Assembly (NCBI GenBank): GCA_031551885.1
Contig: JAVBMX010000092.1
Coordinates: 1 to 52,090, forward strand
Direction of reading: 5' to 3'
Length of the DNA: 52,090 nucleotides
Source: Frigididesulfovibrio sp031551885
GTDB taxonomy: Bacteria > Desulfobacterota > Desulfovibrionia > Desulfovibrionales > Desulfovibrionaceae
The notes below the pieces were generated by a model. That model ran no database searches, had not been told where the DNA came from, and was given only the letters and a program-made list of their open reading frames with translations. This document shows, piece after piece, positions 15,748 through 26,228 of the stretch (position 1 is its first letter; each line of letters starts with the position of its first letter). The translations under genes and the position numbers were made by a program.

Positions 15748-16008
15748 CCCTATCACCGCCCTTTCGCCGCGCGCACCCGGCAGGCACCTCTCTTCCTTTC
15801 ACATAACCACGTATTTTCGTTCGGCAACGGCAATCCGGCGCCGAACACCCAACCCGCCGGCCCCCTCATCATGGGGACCGGCGGACTTTTTGGGTATTTC
15901 GCATTCCCGGAACGAAGATCAAGCGCCTGCCCTGCGCGACAACCCGCCGCCTCCGCCGGAAGTTTGACGGGTGCCCCTCACCTACGCTGTATAAGTCGGC
16001 AATCACGC

Positions 16009-16027
16009 TGCAAAATATGCATTTGCA
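16009..16027. promoter_or_regulatory. Inverted repeat upstream of the adhesin
   Basis: TGCAAAATATGCATTTGCA: TGCAAA and TTTGCA arms with a 7-base spacer, a plausible dimeric regulator site about 80 bases before the start codon. The regulator is unknown. Confidence 0.4.
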
Positions 16028-16039
16028 CATCTTTTGCAT
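16023..16039 (+). promoter_or_regulatory. Sigma-54-like promoter candidate for the adhesin
   Basis: TTGCACATCTTTTGCAT fits TGGCAC-N5-TTGCA with one mismatch, but that mismatch falls in the important GG of the -24 element. Transcription would start near 16049, giving a leader of about 58 bases. A weak sigma-70 alternative, TTGCAT-N16-TATAAG, overlaps it (16034-16061). Confidence 0.3.
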
Positions 16040-16106
16040 CTGATACGGTCAAACTTATAAGCGGCAAGGCATACCGCCGGACCGAACACCACCACACGAG
16101 GCAACC

Positions 16107-19100
16107 ATGTCACCTGAATCAAGCGCCACTCCCACCGCTCCCACTCGGGTTATCCACGTTCCCGCGCCGACGGCAGGACAAACCGTCGCCGTCGAATCTT
16201 CCGACGCGGGCAATGTCCGACTTTCTTTCGATCCTTCCGGCGCAACCTATGGTCGTTCGGGCAACAACCTTGTGTTCGAGTCGGACAACGGCGGTCGGGT
16301 CGTGCTGACCGACTTTTTCGCTGTCGGCGAACGCCCCTTGCCGTCTTTGACCCTGCCCGGCGGGGCCGTGGTCGCGGCCGCCGATCTGTTCAAAGGCATC
16401 GACCTGAGCACGGCGGCCGGGCCCTCCGCCGGCCCGAGCGCGGCCGCGACCGGCGGCGGCGAGGGTGAGTATGCCGACAACGCCGGCTCACTGCTGAACG
16501 GCGTCGACAAATTGAATTCGCTCGGCACCGTGTTTTGGGGCCGCGACACCGCGGATCCCCTGGAAGTTCAGGGGGTTGCCACGGTTCTGAACGTCGGCGT
16601 CGAGGCCGCGCTGTATCAAACCCGCAGCGTCAACGAAAGCGACGCCGGAACCTCGCTCAATTTTTCCTTCGCCTCGCCCACGTTGGGCGCGGTGGTGCTG
16701 ACCTTCAACGTCGGCGGCAGCGCCGTGGCCTACGGCAAAACCGGCGTCGCGGAGTTCTTCGCCGACTATGAAATCGACACGACCGGCGCGACCGGATGCA
16801 CGGCCGTTTTCAACCCGAACGCCGGCACCCTGGTCGTGACCGTTCCGGCCGGGGCGACCTTTGCTTCCGTGCCGATTACCCTGCTCGACGACCACATCAC
16901 CGACGGCCCCAAAGATATTCTGATCACCCTCGCCCCCGGCGGCGTTCAGGGCGACGTCGTGGTCACCGGCACCCCGAATCTGCGGGTCGACATCTCCGAC
17001 GACTCCATGGCGGCGCACGCCCATGATCCGGGCAATCCCCACGAGACCACCGTGCTGGACGGCCCCGTCGTAGGTCTGGTCAACATCGGCCCGGCCTCGT
17101 TGTATGAGGGCGACCCCTCGGGCAACGCCTTCACCTTCGGCCTGACCCTCGCCGACCCGCACACGGACGGCCCTTACCAAGGTTACACCGGCCGCTCCGG
17201 CACGCCGGACATGCTTCTGTCCCAGGACATGGACGTGTTCATCAACCCCGCCGAGCACAGCGGGAGCGCGACCTACGGCCAGGATTACCACCTGACTCCT
17301 TCGGCCGCGCTCGCGGCCCTGAAGGTGGCCGGCATGGTCGATTACGTCCTGAACGCCGACGGGAGCTTTCTGCTGGAAGCCGACGGCACCGTCAAAATCA
17401 CCCTCTTCGGGCAGGTGGACGCGAACGGCGCGCTCCACATTCCCGGCGACGGCGCCGTGGCTTTCGATCTACACAACACGGCCGATCTGACCATCGCGGC
17501 CAAGGTGCTGATCAACGGCTCGGGCGCGGACGCGGGCGAAGATGCGGAAGGTTTTTCTCTGGCAATCGCGGGCACAACCGGCAACGAATCCCAACCCGCC
17601 GGCGCGGCCGCTTCGGCCGAAATCGGCAAAGACCCGGTACTCGGCGTTTCCATCATCGCTCCCGACGTCAATGAAAGCCTGGAACACCTTTCGGTGAATC
17701 TGACGTTCGACAAGCCCGTGGACAACGCCGTGGACTGCACCGCCACGCTTAGACTTTCCGGCGACGCGAAAATGTGGGACGGCTCCCCGGACAACGAATT
17801 CCAGGCCGACCTCTTCCTGCCCGGCAAAGGCGTTCTCCAGCCCGACGGCACCGTGGTTTCCACGGTCATGGCGAACGGCTCCCCGGTCACGCTGACCTAC
17901 AACCCGGCCGACGGCACCCTGACCGTTTCCGGCAGGGGAATTTCCTTCCCCCTGAGCCTGGACTTCGAGCCGAACGACGACCACATCAGCGAAAGCCCGA
18001 ATGAGGCCGTGACCTTCACCCTGGAAAAGGTCACCCTGAACGACGGATATTCTTCCGGCGGCGTGGGCATCGACCCTGCCGCGTCTTCCGCCCAGGCTCA
18101 GATCTCCGATGATGCCGCCGGCCATGCCGGCCACTCCGGCTCTCACGAAGCCGACGTTCTGGACGGCCCGCTGGTGGGCGTCTCCGGTTCCACGGCAACC
18201 ATGCTCGAAGGCGACGTCCGTACCTTCACCCTGACCCTGAAAGACCCGCACGCCCCGACCGCCGACTACCAGGGCTATGACAAGGGGCTGATGTCTCAGG
18301 ACATGATTTTGACCCTCACCGTGACCGGCGCGGACAAACCCGGCGTGGTGGAAAACGGCAACGTGGAATACGGCGTGGACTACCTGCTCCGCCCCACCGC
18401 CGACTTGATGGAGGTGCTGCAGAAGTATCTGGACCAACCCACCATCGACTCGCTGGTCAAGGCGGATGCGGGCGGCAAATTGTACATCGAGCTGGATGCC
18501 GGTGGCTCTTTCGATCTCATGCTGCCCGGACGCCTGGGCGCGGACGGCAACGGCCCGAGCACCGGCCTGCAGCCGTTTGATCTGGCGAACGACCTCGGCA
18601 AACTGACCTTTGTGGTCGACATCCTGGACGACGACCTGAGCGAGCGCATCGCCGGCACCCTGACCATCAACGTCGCGACCGACGGTAAAAATGAAAGCCT
18701 CAGCGGCCCCGACGCCGAACTGAGCTTTGACGTGAAGGAAGGCCCCTTGGGCGGCCCGATCCTTTCTTTGTATGGCCCCGACGAAATCCGCGAAAGCGGC
18801 GAAGTCGACATGTACTTCTCGCCCCAAGACAACAGGGTGAGCTACATCATCTCGCTCGACAAAGCCGCGGCCGAAGACATCCGGATCACCCTGGCCATCG
18901 ACCCGCTCACCGCCGACAGCAAAGGCTCCGGCCCGGAAGCCGACTACACCTATGACGGCTCCTTCATCGCCCACATGGACGACAACTCCATGCAGCCCCT
19001 CACGGGCGTGTACAACCCCACGACCCAACAGTGGGAGCTGACCATTCCCAAGGGCGCGGTCTTCATCGCCTTCGGCGTGCACATCGTCGACGACCTGCGC

Positions 19101-22100
19101 GAAATTCAGTCTGAAGCGGGCGAAGGCTACATCGTATCCTTTGACCTGGTGGCCACCGACGGCCTGCCGGACTGCGAGGCCCGGATCGCACCCGGCAAGG
19201 ACGCGATGACGACCAAAATTCTTGAAGACTCGCGCGCCGACGCGGCCGACCCGCTGAACCCGCGGGACTTCGACGGCCCCTTTGTCATGCTTTCCGGCAC
19301 GACGAACATCGACGAAAGCACGGGCGTCACCCGGAACGGCCTGGACAACGACGGCAAACACACCACGGCCGACTACACCCTCAACCTATATTCCCCCGAC
19401 GGCGCGGGCACGCTCTACGCGGCCGACGAGCCGGTCGTGGTCACTCTGACCTTGACCCTGGATACGGTCGACGCGACCGACCTGGACCTGACCGGCTGGC
19501 TCATGGTCGACTCGCTTCACTACACCCGCGACTTCACCCTGGCCAAGGGCGCGGACACCCTGACCTTCTCGATTCCCCTGGTGGACGATCACAAGACGGA
19601 GGGCGCGGAGCACTACTCCCTGCAAATCACCAAGCTTTCCGGCAACGAAGCCCGGTTGTGGGACGCGAGTTTCGGCGGAACCGCCCCCGGCACGCAGGAA
19701 ACCGACGGCCGTTACACCGGCGACGAGGTTTCCACGACCATTGCCGAAGACAAGCCCGAGAACTACGACGGCCCGGTGCTCGGCCTCACCGGCGCGGCTT
19801 CGGGGGTTGAGGGCACGACCCTGACCTTTGACGTCACCTTGAAGGACCCGGCCGACCCGAGCCTGGATTATAAGGGTGTCGACGGCAACGGGCTTATGTC
19901 CCAAGACATGACCTTCTCCATACGCCTTTGCGGCGTGGCCGGCACGGACCAGCAGGGTAACCCCTCGGCCTCCGTGTACGGTGAGGATTACCGCTTCAGC
20001 GATACCCAGCAGGCCCTGCAGGATCTCCTGGCCAACGGCTGGCTGAAGGCAGACCCGGTCTCCGGCATGCCGTACACCATTCTTGTCGACGGCAACGGCG
20101 ACGCCTATCTGACCATCACGGTCAACGGCACGAACAGCATTTCCGGTCAGGCCGGCGACCTCTCCGTGCTGCGCAACTTCCTGAAGGTCGATGTGGACGT
20201 GCTGGACGACGCCGGCGGAACCGGCAAACAGCGCACGGAAATCAGCGAGAAATTCGAGCTGTCGATTGTCGACGTGACCGGCAACGAAGCCCGCGCCTCG
20301 GGTACGACCCATTCCGTGGACATGCGGGACAACGGCAACGGCGTGTTCGTCAACCTGCACGGCGGCTACACCGTGACCGAGGGCGCCGACCTGCCCTTTT
20401 ACCTGACCCTCAGCAACGCGGCCGGCGGCGGCCACCTGGGCAAGGACGTGGTCCTGCAGGATATCGGCGTGGACATCACCTTCACCCAGACCGCCGGCGG
20501 CGGGGCCCGCTTCTCCGGCGAAAGCCCGCTCAACCCGGACAACTCGATCAACAGCTTGGCCGACAAAACCAACAGCCAAGATTACAACCTGGACGCCCTG
20601 GTCGACAAACTCAACGCGCTGTACGGGCCGGGAACCGCTTCCTTGAACGTTTCCGGCGACGGACTGACGGCGGTGCTGCACCTGAACATCGCCCCGGAAG
20701 ACTGGGGCACGGCCGGTTCCGTCACCGGCGGCTACAAGTTGGAGATCCCGAGCATTCAGGATCTGTTCGGCGAAGGCGCGGAAACCGTCACGGCCACGAT
20801 TACGGGCGTGTCCGGCTCCGAGGCCCGCATCGGCACGGCCACGGCCGGCGACAAGCTGACCGACGGCACGTCCCTTAAACTGAGCATCAGCGGCGAGCCG
20901 ATCATTTATGAAGACAACGCCCACGGGCAACACGCCGACCCCGCGCACCCCAATGCCGACGGCACCTGGAACACCGCCCTGTACACGGTGACCATCGCCA
21001 CGCAGTTCCCGGCCGGTTGGCCGGCCACGCCGCACCCGGTTGAGGATTTCACCTTCCGGGTGAACCTGGTCGACGGCGCGGGTGTGAACGGGGCGACTTA
21101 CGACGGCAACATCACCGATGACGCCGCAGGCAAGGGCGACTTCCGCTGGGGCTTCCAGAACGACCTGTACACCGGCTACACCGACGGCAACGGCACCCCC
21201 GTGGCCGGTCTGGGCATTGCCGGCGACCTGAGCGTGAACCACACCGGAACAAACCTGACCAGCCTGTGCAAGGCCGTTACCGACTGGCTGCACGACAAAG
21301 GCCATTTGCCCGAAGGCATCAGCGTTTCCGGCATCGCCGGCAACGGCAGGACCCTGATCTTCACGGTGTCCGAAGGCTACAGCTTCTCGAACCTCGGCGA
21401 CATCAAGCTGCCCGTTGTGGCCCTGGACGACGCACTGAGCGAAGGCGACGAAAAGTACACGGTCACCCTGAGCGACGTCTCCGGGCACGAAGCCGCGGGA
21501 AGCGGCAGCGTCGAAACCACCATCAAGGACGACGAAGCGGATTGGCGCGACGGCTTCCGGGTCGGCGTCGAACCCAACCTGATCCTCGACGAAAGTTCGG
21601 GCTCGACCCAACACGTGAACCTCGTGCTGTACAACAAGGACGGCTCGCTCGTCACAACCGTGCCCACCCTGACCCAACCGACCACCGTCACCCTGCTCTT
21701 CGGCACGGACGGCGTGACCGACCCGGCCGAAATGTTCGCCGACTACCGCCTGCCCGGCGCCCACCCGACCAAGGTGACCATCAACGGCAACGAATACTGG
21801 CAGGCCGAAGTGGTCATCCAACCCGGCGACTGGCACCTGGAAAACGGCAAGGTGGTGGCCGGCGTGCCCGTGCAGACGGTCGACGACAAGCTGACCGAAG
21901 GCGACGAGCGCTTCACCGTGGAGATCGCCCGGATCGACGGCGATGAAATGTCCGAACTGCTTGACGGAAGCGGCACCCCCCAGAAGAGCGTGGTCGTGGT
22001 GCGGGACGACTCCCTGATTCCCGGCGCGGACGCGAACGGCGTGATCGTCGACCCCTCCAAGCTGTCGCACAACACCTGGACCGCCGACGGCCGCCTTGTT

Positions 22101-25100
22101 CAGCCGGGTTCCTATGACGAAACCGACCGCGGCGACGCGCACGTGCTGGACGGCCCCAAGTTCATGTTCTTCACCCAGAAGGAATACCGGGTCTATGAAC
22201 CGTCGAACAACGGCGACCTTGCCGGCGACGCCGAGAACCTTGTTCCCGGCGGGGCTCCGAACCGGGGTGCGCCCGAAACCGGCCTGAACGACGGCTATGT
22301 GCACTACACCATCGGGTTCGACTCCGTCGTGAGCGACGAGCCTGTGCTGATCGCCCTGAACCTGGGCGGCGGCGCAAGCCTCGGTGTGGACTTTATGGCC
22401 GGCTCCGGCCTGGGCCATATGAACCACGACGGCTCCGTCAGCCTGGACGGCGTGACCTACCCGGATCTTGCGACCATGTGGTCCTTTACCCACGGCGGCG
22501 ACGCCCTGCCCAAGTACATGCAGGGCATGACGAGCGCAGGCGGCTGGTTTGTCGTCGCGGAACCCGGCCGGTCTTCCGCCGACTTCTCCATCAAGATTCT
22601 GCCCGACCACCTCAAAGACGGCGGGGAAACCATCACCTGGCAAATTACCGGCATGGCGGGCAACGAGGTCATCTTCACCCCCGAGGCCAGGCCGGACGGC
22701 ACGACCTCCGACACCCTGACCACCACGGTGCTGGACGACGGCGACGGGCCGAAGCTTTCCCTGACCTGCGACGACAACACCGTTTCCAACCACAACGGCG
22801 ACGCGGCCCATTATACCCTGAACGTTTCGTCCACGGCGGGCGAAGACTACACCGCCACCTTCCGGATCGTGAAGGGCGAAAACATGTACGCCGACGATCT
22901 CAGCGGAATCACCGTAAGCCTTGCCGGCGTGACCTACACCCCCACGCTGGATACGGTCCGCTCCACGGACGACATCCGGTATTACAACCTGACCATTCCC
23001 GGCGGCTTCTCGGGTACGGCCGACGTGTACCTGCACGCCGCCCAGAACCATTCCGGCGGCAACAAGATCTTCTACTTCGGCCTTGACGCCACCGACGGCA
23101 GAGGCGAATCGTCGGTCGACACCGGGCTCATCCCCGGCCGGATCGAAGGCGCGGGCGGCATCGGCGACGGCTACAGCCTGATGGCCCTCACCGGCGGCGG
23201 CGCGGCCGTCGAAGGCAGCGGCGGCGCATACAGCGACCTGGACGGCAACGGCGACCCCACGCACGGCCTGACCTTCACCGTGACCCGTACCCCGTTCAAC
23301 GGCGACTACAGCATGCCCGAGATCGCCCTCCTCAAGGTGATGCTCGGCGAGAACTGCGAATACCCCGGCGACTTCAAGCTGGGCGACAACGTCTATGTGC
23401 TCGATCAACAAGCCGGGCACCTGCTGATCATGGTCATGTTCCCGGCCGGGCAGGCGAACGTCGACATCCAGGCGCTGTTCTACGGCGACACGCAGTATGA
23501 AGGCGATGAGCGCATCACCCTTCTGCTCACCGGCGGCGGCACCATCGACATGAACCACGCCATGGCCGAAGGCGTGATTATCGACGACGACGCTTCCAAG
23601 GCGAACGTCTCCCTCGAGCTTCACCAGGCCGACATGGCCACCGTCAACGGCGACACCGGCTTTATCGAAGGCGGCAACGCCGTGTTTTACCTGAACCTGG
23701 AAGCGGCCCTCGGCAACAACCAAAGCGCGCTCAGCAACGACGTGACCGTGACCCTCACCTATACCCCCGGCTCGGCGGCCGAAGGCGAGGATTATACCCC
23801 CATCACTCATACCGTGGTCATTCCGGCCGGCACGTCCCTCGCCGCCGCGTCGTCCTGGCCCGTGTACATTCCCCTGCCCGACAACGAGGTGGAAGACGGC
23901 AGCCGGACATTCGACGTCAAGATCGATTCGGTCTCGGGCCTGAACGGCGGCGCGGCCGACACCGCCGCGCACACCGTGACCGTGCTGGACGACGCGGGCA
24001 CCGCCCGACAAGACGGCCTGAAGCTCACCCTGTTCGGCACCACGGGACACTCCGATTCCGGCATGGACTACGCTTCCGAAAACGGCGGCGAGGCCCTGGT
24101 TACCGTGACCGTCGACAAAGTCGCGACCCAGGACGTTACCCTGACCATGAAGCTGGACGGCATGGAGCGCGTCGATCTGGTCGAGGAAAACGGCGAGGTC
24201 TTCATCCGCTGGATGAACCCAGGCGAACCCACCTGCGACCCGCACACCATCGATACTTGGCCCCTGGCCAAGGTCAACCCGGACGGCACCTTCACCGTCA
24301 CCCTGCCCGCCGGCTGCAATGAGCTGGAAATCAACCTGCCCACCAAGGACGACGCCCTGAGCAACGGCAACACCCCCGTGAAGCTCACAATCATCGATAT
24401 CCACGGCGGCGAGGCCTCCATCGCCGGCCCGGACTCATACACCTTCACCGTGGTGGACGACGCTTCGGCCTTTGACCAAGGCGGGGTCCATTTCGACGCC
24501 TCGCCGGACGGCCCGACGGTCGATGTGCGCTGCACCGCGACCTCGATCTCCGAAAAGGGCGGGACGGCCGAATTCGTCGTCACCCTGAGCGACGCCGGCG
24601 CCGAAACCATGACCGTCGGCCTGCAACTCGCCCCCGGCATGCTTGAGCGCATCGAGTTGTACGACGCCTCCGGCGCTCCCCTGCAACCCGGCGACCCGGC
24701 CCATCTGAAGGTGGAAATGAACGGCAACATCACCTATGTGCCGGTCGCCGCCGACGGAACCTTCCAAATCGTCGTGCCCGCCGGAACCACGGAAGCCCGG
24801 TTGCCCGTCCAGGCCGTGGACAACCTGATCAACGACCCGGTCTCGAACTACGGCCTTACCGTTACCGACGTCGAAGGCTCGGAGGCCCACACCGGCACGG
24901 CTTCCGCCCCCCTGATCATCACCGAGCACCTCAACGGCCCCCTGGTCGGCATCGGCGGCGGACCCGCCAACGACGTCATCGGCGAAGCGGACGGCACCAC
25001 CACCTACACCCTGACCGTCGGGTTTGGCGCGAACACCAACCACGGCCAGAACCTGGAAATCATCGTAACGCCTTCCTCCGTGGGCACCGGCGCGGGCGCC

Positions 25101-26228
25101 GCCGTCTACGGCACGCACTACGCCTGGGGCGACCTGGCCACGGCATTGGCCGGATACGCCTACTCCACGGCAACGAACGGTACGTTGACCCTCACGCTTA
25201 CCCCGGCCCAAATGGCGGCCTTCGGGTCTTCCTCGCACACCTTCGACCTGCCGGTCACGATCATTGACGACGCAACGGCTCAAGGCGCGCACAGCTTCAA
25301 GCTCGACATCGCCACGATCGGGTCCGAGGCGGCGGTTGAAGGCACGTCCGTCACGACCACGATTCTCGACAACGACCACGTCCCCACGGTGCATGACGAA
25401 ACCGCCATCTTCCTCTGGGACGGCGACGGCGGCAACATCACCCTGCACGGCAACCTGTTGGGCAACGACTTCGACGTCGACGGCGACCCGCTTTCCCTGC
25501 ACGCCTTCGACGGTTCGAGCCGGTACGGCTCCTTTGTGTACAACGCGGCCACCGGCGACTTCGACTTCACCCTCAACCTCGCCGACCCCTTGGTGGGTTC
25601 GCTGCCCGACGGCGGCAAGCTGCTCACGGGCATGGACGCGACCTACGGCGTGACCGACGGCGCCAACGTCACCGAAGGGCGCCTGCATGTGGAAGTCCAC
25701 AAGACCTCCGTGTTTGACGGCAGCGGCCGCACCGAAGACCTGGTCATCCAGGGTTCCGACTCCGGCTGTCACATCACCGGCGGCGCGGGCAACGACGTCA
25801 TCCATGCCGGCAAAGGCAACGACATCCTCAACGGCGGCGCGGGCGACGATCTCTTCGTCTTCGACGCCGGCCGGGCGGGCGGCGTGGACGTGATCAACGG
25901 TTTCGATTTCCGCCCTTCGGGCGGCGTGGGAGCCAAAGATCTGCTCGCGTTCGACAACATCTTCGGAGACGGCACCGATCTGGACGATCTGCTGGCAGTC
26001 CAACCGACCGAAGACGGCGACAACACGTTCACCTTCGCGGCCGGGGCCGATTCCCTGACCGCCGAGTTCACGAAAGACTCGAGCCTTGAGCTGACCTTCA
26101 ACAGCGCCCACGGCCAGGTGCAGACCATCATCATCAACGCCGGCTCCTCGTTCTATGACCCTCACATGCCCCTTGACGCGGACCTGGCCCAGGAAATCCT
26201 CATGAACGTCATTAAACAGAGTGTTTAA
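16107..26228 (+). CDS. Giant Calx-beta/RTX type I secretion adhesin, LapA-like
   Basis: A 3373-residue acidic repeat protein with no signal peptide. Residues 1-100 form a beta-rich N-terminal module, followed by TAAG at 102-105 in a small-residue linker; in LapA-type adhesins such a module retains the protein in the outer-membrane pore and a dialanine site like this is cut by LapG. From about 166 to 3090 there are roughly 17 Calx-beta-like modules of 140-230 residues, many opening with DGPxVxL and closing with GNEA and a DD or ED turn (starts near 318, 509, 686, 883, 1056, 1221, 1410, 1586, 1815, 2015, 2213, 2354, 2497, 2636, 2801, 2943). A VCBS/cadherin-like domain starts at about 3092 (GNLLGNDFDVDGDPLSL), and RTX nonapeptides (GGAGNDVI, GKGNDILN, GGAGDDLF) lie at about 3226-3252, followed by the secretion tail. 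It likely mediates calcium-dependent attachment or biofilm formation. No transporter genes are in the window. Confidence 0.88.
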   Translation: MSPESSATPTAPTRVIHVPAPTAGQTVAVESSDAGNVRLSFDPSGATYGRSGNNLVFESDNGGRVVLTDFFAVGERPLPSLTLPGGAVVAAADLFKGIDLSTAAGPSAGPSAAATGGGEGEYADNAGSLLNGVDKLNSLGTVFWGRDTADPLEVQGVATVLNVGVEAALYQTRSVNESDAGTSLNFSFASPTLGAVVLTFNVGGSAVAYGKTGVAEFFADYEIDTTGATGCTAVFNPNAGTLVVTVPAGATFASVPITLLDDHITDGPKDILITLAPGGVQGDVVVTGTPNLRVDISDDSMAAHAHDPGNPHETTVLDGPVVGLVNIGPASLYEGDPSGNAFTFGLTLADPHTDGPYQGYTGRSGTPDMLLSQDMDVFINPAEHSGSATYGQDYHLTPSAALAALKVAGMVDYVLNADGSFLLEADGTVKITLFGQVDANGALHIPGDGAVAFDLHNTADLTIAAKVLINGSGADAGEDAEGFSLAIAGTTGNESQPAGAAASAEIGKDPVLGVSIIAPDVNESLEHLSVNLTFDKPVDNAVDCTATLRLSGDAKMWDGSPDNEFQADLFLPGKGVLQPDGTVVSTVMANGSPVTLTYNPADGTLTVSGRGISFPLSLDFEPNDDHISESPNEAVTFTLEKVTLNDGYSSGGVGIDPAASSAQAQISDDAAGHAGHSGSHEADVLDGPLVGVSGSTATMLEGDVRTFTLTLKDPHAPTADYQGYDKGLMSQDMILTLTVTGADKPGVVENGNVEYGVDYLLRPTADLMEVLQKYLDQPTIDSLVKADAGGKLYIELDAGGSFDLMLPGRLGADGNGPSTGLQPFDLANDLGKLTFVVDILDDDLSERIAGTLTINVATDGKNESLSGPDAELSFDVKEGPLGGPILSLYGPDEIRESGEVDMYFSPQDNRVSYIISLDKAAAEDIRITLAIDPLTADSKGSGPEADYTYDGSFIAHMDDNSMQPLTGVYNPTTQQWELTIPKGAVFIAFGVHIVDDLREIQSEAGEGYIVSFDLVATDGLPDCEARIAPGKDAMTTKILEDSRADAADPLNPRDFDGPFVMLSGTTNIDESTGVTRNGLDNDGKHTTADYTLNLYSPDGAGTLYAADEPVVVTLTLTLDTVDATDLDLTGWLMVDSLHYTRDFTLAKGADTLTFSIPLVDDHKTEGAEHYSLQITKLSGNEARLWDASFGGTAPGTQETDGRYTGDEVSTTIAEDKPENYDGPVLGLTGAASGVEGTTLTFDVTLKDPADPSLDYKGVDGNGLMSQDMTFSIRLCGVAGTDQQGNPSASVYGEDYRFSDTQQALQDLLANGWLKADPVSGMPYTILVDGNGDAYLTITVNGTNSISGQAGDLSVLRNFLKVDVDVLDDAGGTGKQRTEISEKFELSIVDVTGNEARASGTTHSVDMRDNGNGVFVNLHGGYTVTEGADLPFYLTLSNAAGGGHLGKDVVLQDIGVDITFTQTAGGGARFSGESPLNPDNSINSLADKTNSQDYNLDALVDKLNALYGPGTASLNVSGDGLTAVLHLNIAPEDWGTAGSVTGGYKLEIPSIQDLFGEGAETVTATITGVSGSEARIGTATAGDKLTDGTSLKLSISGEPIIYEDNAHGQHADPAHPNADGTWNTALYTVTIATQFPAGWPATPHPVEDFTFRVNLVDGAGVNGATYDGNITDDAAGKGDFRWGFQNDLYTGYTDGNGTPVAGLGIAGDLSVNHTGTNLTSLCKAVTDWLHDKGHLPEGISVSGIAGNGRTLIFTVSEGYSFSNLGDIKLPVVALDDALSEGDEKYTVTLSDVSGHEAAGSGSVETTIKDDEADWRDGFRVGVEPNLILDESSGSTQHVNLVLYNKDGSLVTTVPTLTQPTTVTLLFGTDGVTDPAEMFADYRLPGAHPTKVTINGNEYWQAEVVIQPGDWHLENGKVVAGVPVQTVDDKLTEGDERFTVEIARIDGDEMSELLDGSGTPQKSVVVVRDDSLIPGADANGVIVDPSKLSHNTWTADGRLVQPGSYDETDRGDAHVLDGPKFMFFTQKEYRVYEPSNNGDLAGDAENLVPGGAPNRGAPETGLNDGYVHYTIGFDSVVSDEPVLIALNLGGGASLGVDFMAGSGLGHMNHDGSVSLDGVTYPDLATMWSFTHGGDALPKYMQGMTSAGGWFVVAEPGRSSADFSIKILPDHLKDGGETITWQITGMAGNEVIFTPEARPDGTTSDTLTTTVLDDGDGPKLSLTCDDNTVSNHNGDAAHYTLNVSSTAGEDYTATFRIVKGENMYADDLSGITVSLAGVTYTPTLDTVRSTDDIRYYNLTIPGGFSGTADVYLHAAQNHSGGNKIFYFGLDATDGRGESSVDTGLIPGRIEGAGGIGDGYSLMALTGGGAAVEGSGGAYSDLDGNGDPTHGLTFTVTRTPFNGDYSMPEIALLKVMLGENCEYPGDFKLGDNVYVLDQQAGHLLIMVMFPAGQANVDIQALFYGDTQYEGDERITLLLTGGGTIDMNHAMAEGVIIDDDASKANVSLELHQADMATVNGDTGFIEGGNAVFYLNLEAALGNNQSALSNDVTVTLTYTPGSAAEGEDYTPITHTVVIPAGTSLAAASSWPVYIPLPDNEVEDGSRTFDVKIDSVSGLNGGAADTAAHTVTVLDDAGTARQDGLKLTLFGTTGHSDSGMDYASENGGEALVTVTVDKVATQDVTLTMKLDGMERVDLVEENGEVFIRWMNPGEPTCDPHTIDTWPLAKVNPDGTFTVTLPAGCNELEINLPTKDDALSNGNTPVKLTIIDIHGGEASIAGPDSYTFTVVDDASAFDQGGVHFDASPDGPTVDVRCTATSISEKGGTAEFVVTLSDAGAETMTVGLQLAPGMLERIELYDASGAPLQPGDPAHLKVEMNGNITYVPVAADGTFQIVVPAGTTEARLPVQAVDNLINDPVSNYGLTVTDVEGSEAHTGTASAPLIITEHLNGPLVGIGGGPANDVIGEADGTTTYTLTVGFGANTNHGQNLEIIVTPSSVGTGAGAAVYGTHYAWGDLATALAGYAYSTATNGTLTLTLTPAQMAAFGSSSHTFDLPVTIIDDATAQGAHSFKLDIATIGSEAAVEGTSVTTTILDNDHVPTVHDETAIFLWDGDGGNITLHGNLLGNDFDVDGDPLSLHAFDGSSRYGSFVYNAATGDFDFTLNLADPLVGSLPDGGKLLTGMDATYGVTDGANVTEGRLHVEVHKTSVFDGSGRTEDLVIQGSDSGCHITGGAGNDVIHAGKGNDILNGGAGDDLFVFDAGRAGGVDVINGFDFRPSGGVGAKDLLAFDNIFGDGTDLDDLLAVQPTEDGDNTFTFAAGADSLTAEFTKDSSLELTFNSAHGQVQTIIINAGSSFYDPHMPLDADLAQEILMNVIKQSV

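Larger units (their letters stand above)
15748..16106 (+). other. Upstream region of the giant adhesin gene
   Basis: No gene is supported in these 359 bases. The first 200 bases are GC-rich and featureless to me. The last 110 are AT-richer and carry an inverted repeat (16009-16027) overlapping a sigma-54-like sequence. The ribosome site is GAGGCAACC before the ATG. Confidence 0.5.

Noticed and set aside
19386..24404. 1672-codon open frame antisense to the adhesin
   Set aside because: It mirrors the GC-rich, repeat-driven codon pattern of the adhesin, has no recognisable domain and no ribosome site; the plus-strand frame has clear Calx-beta and RTX features.
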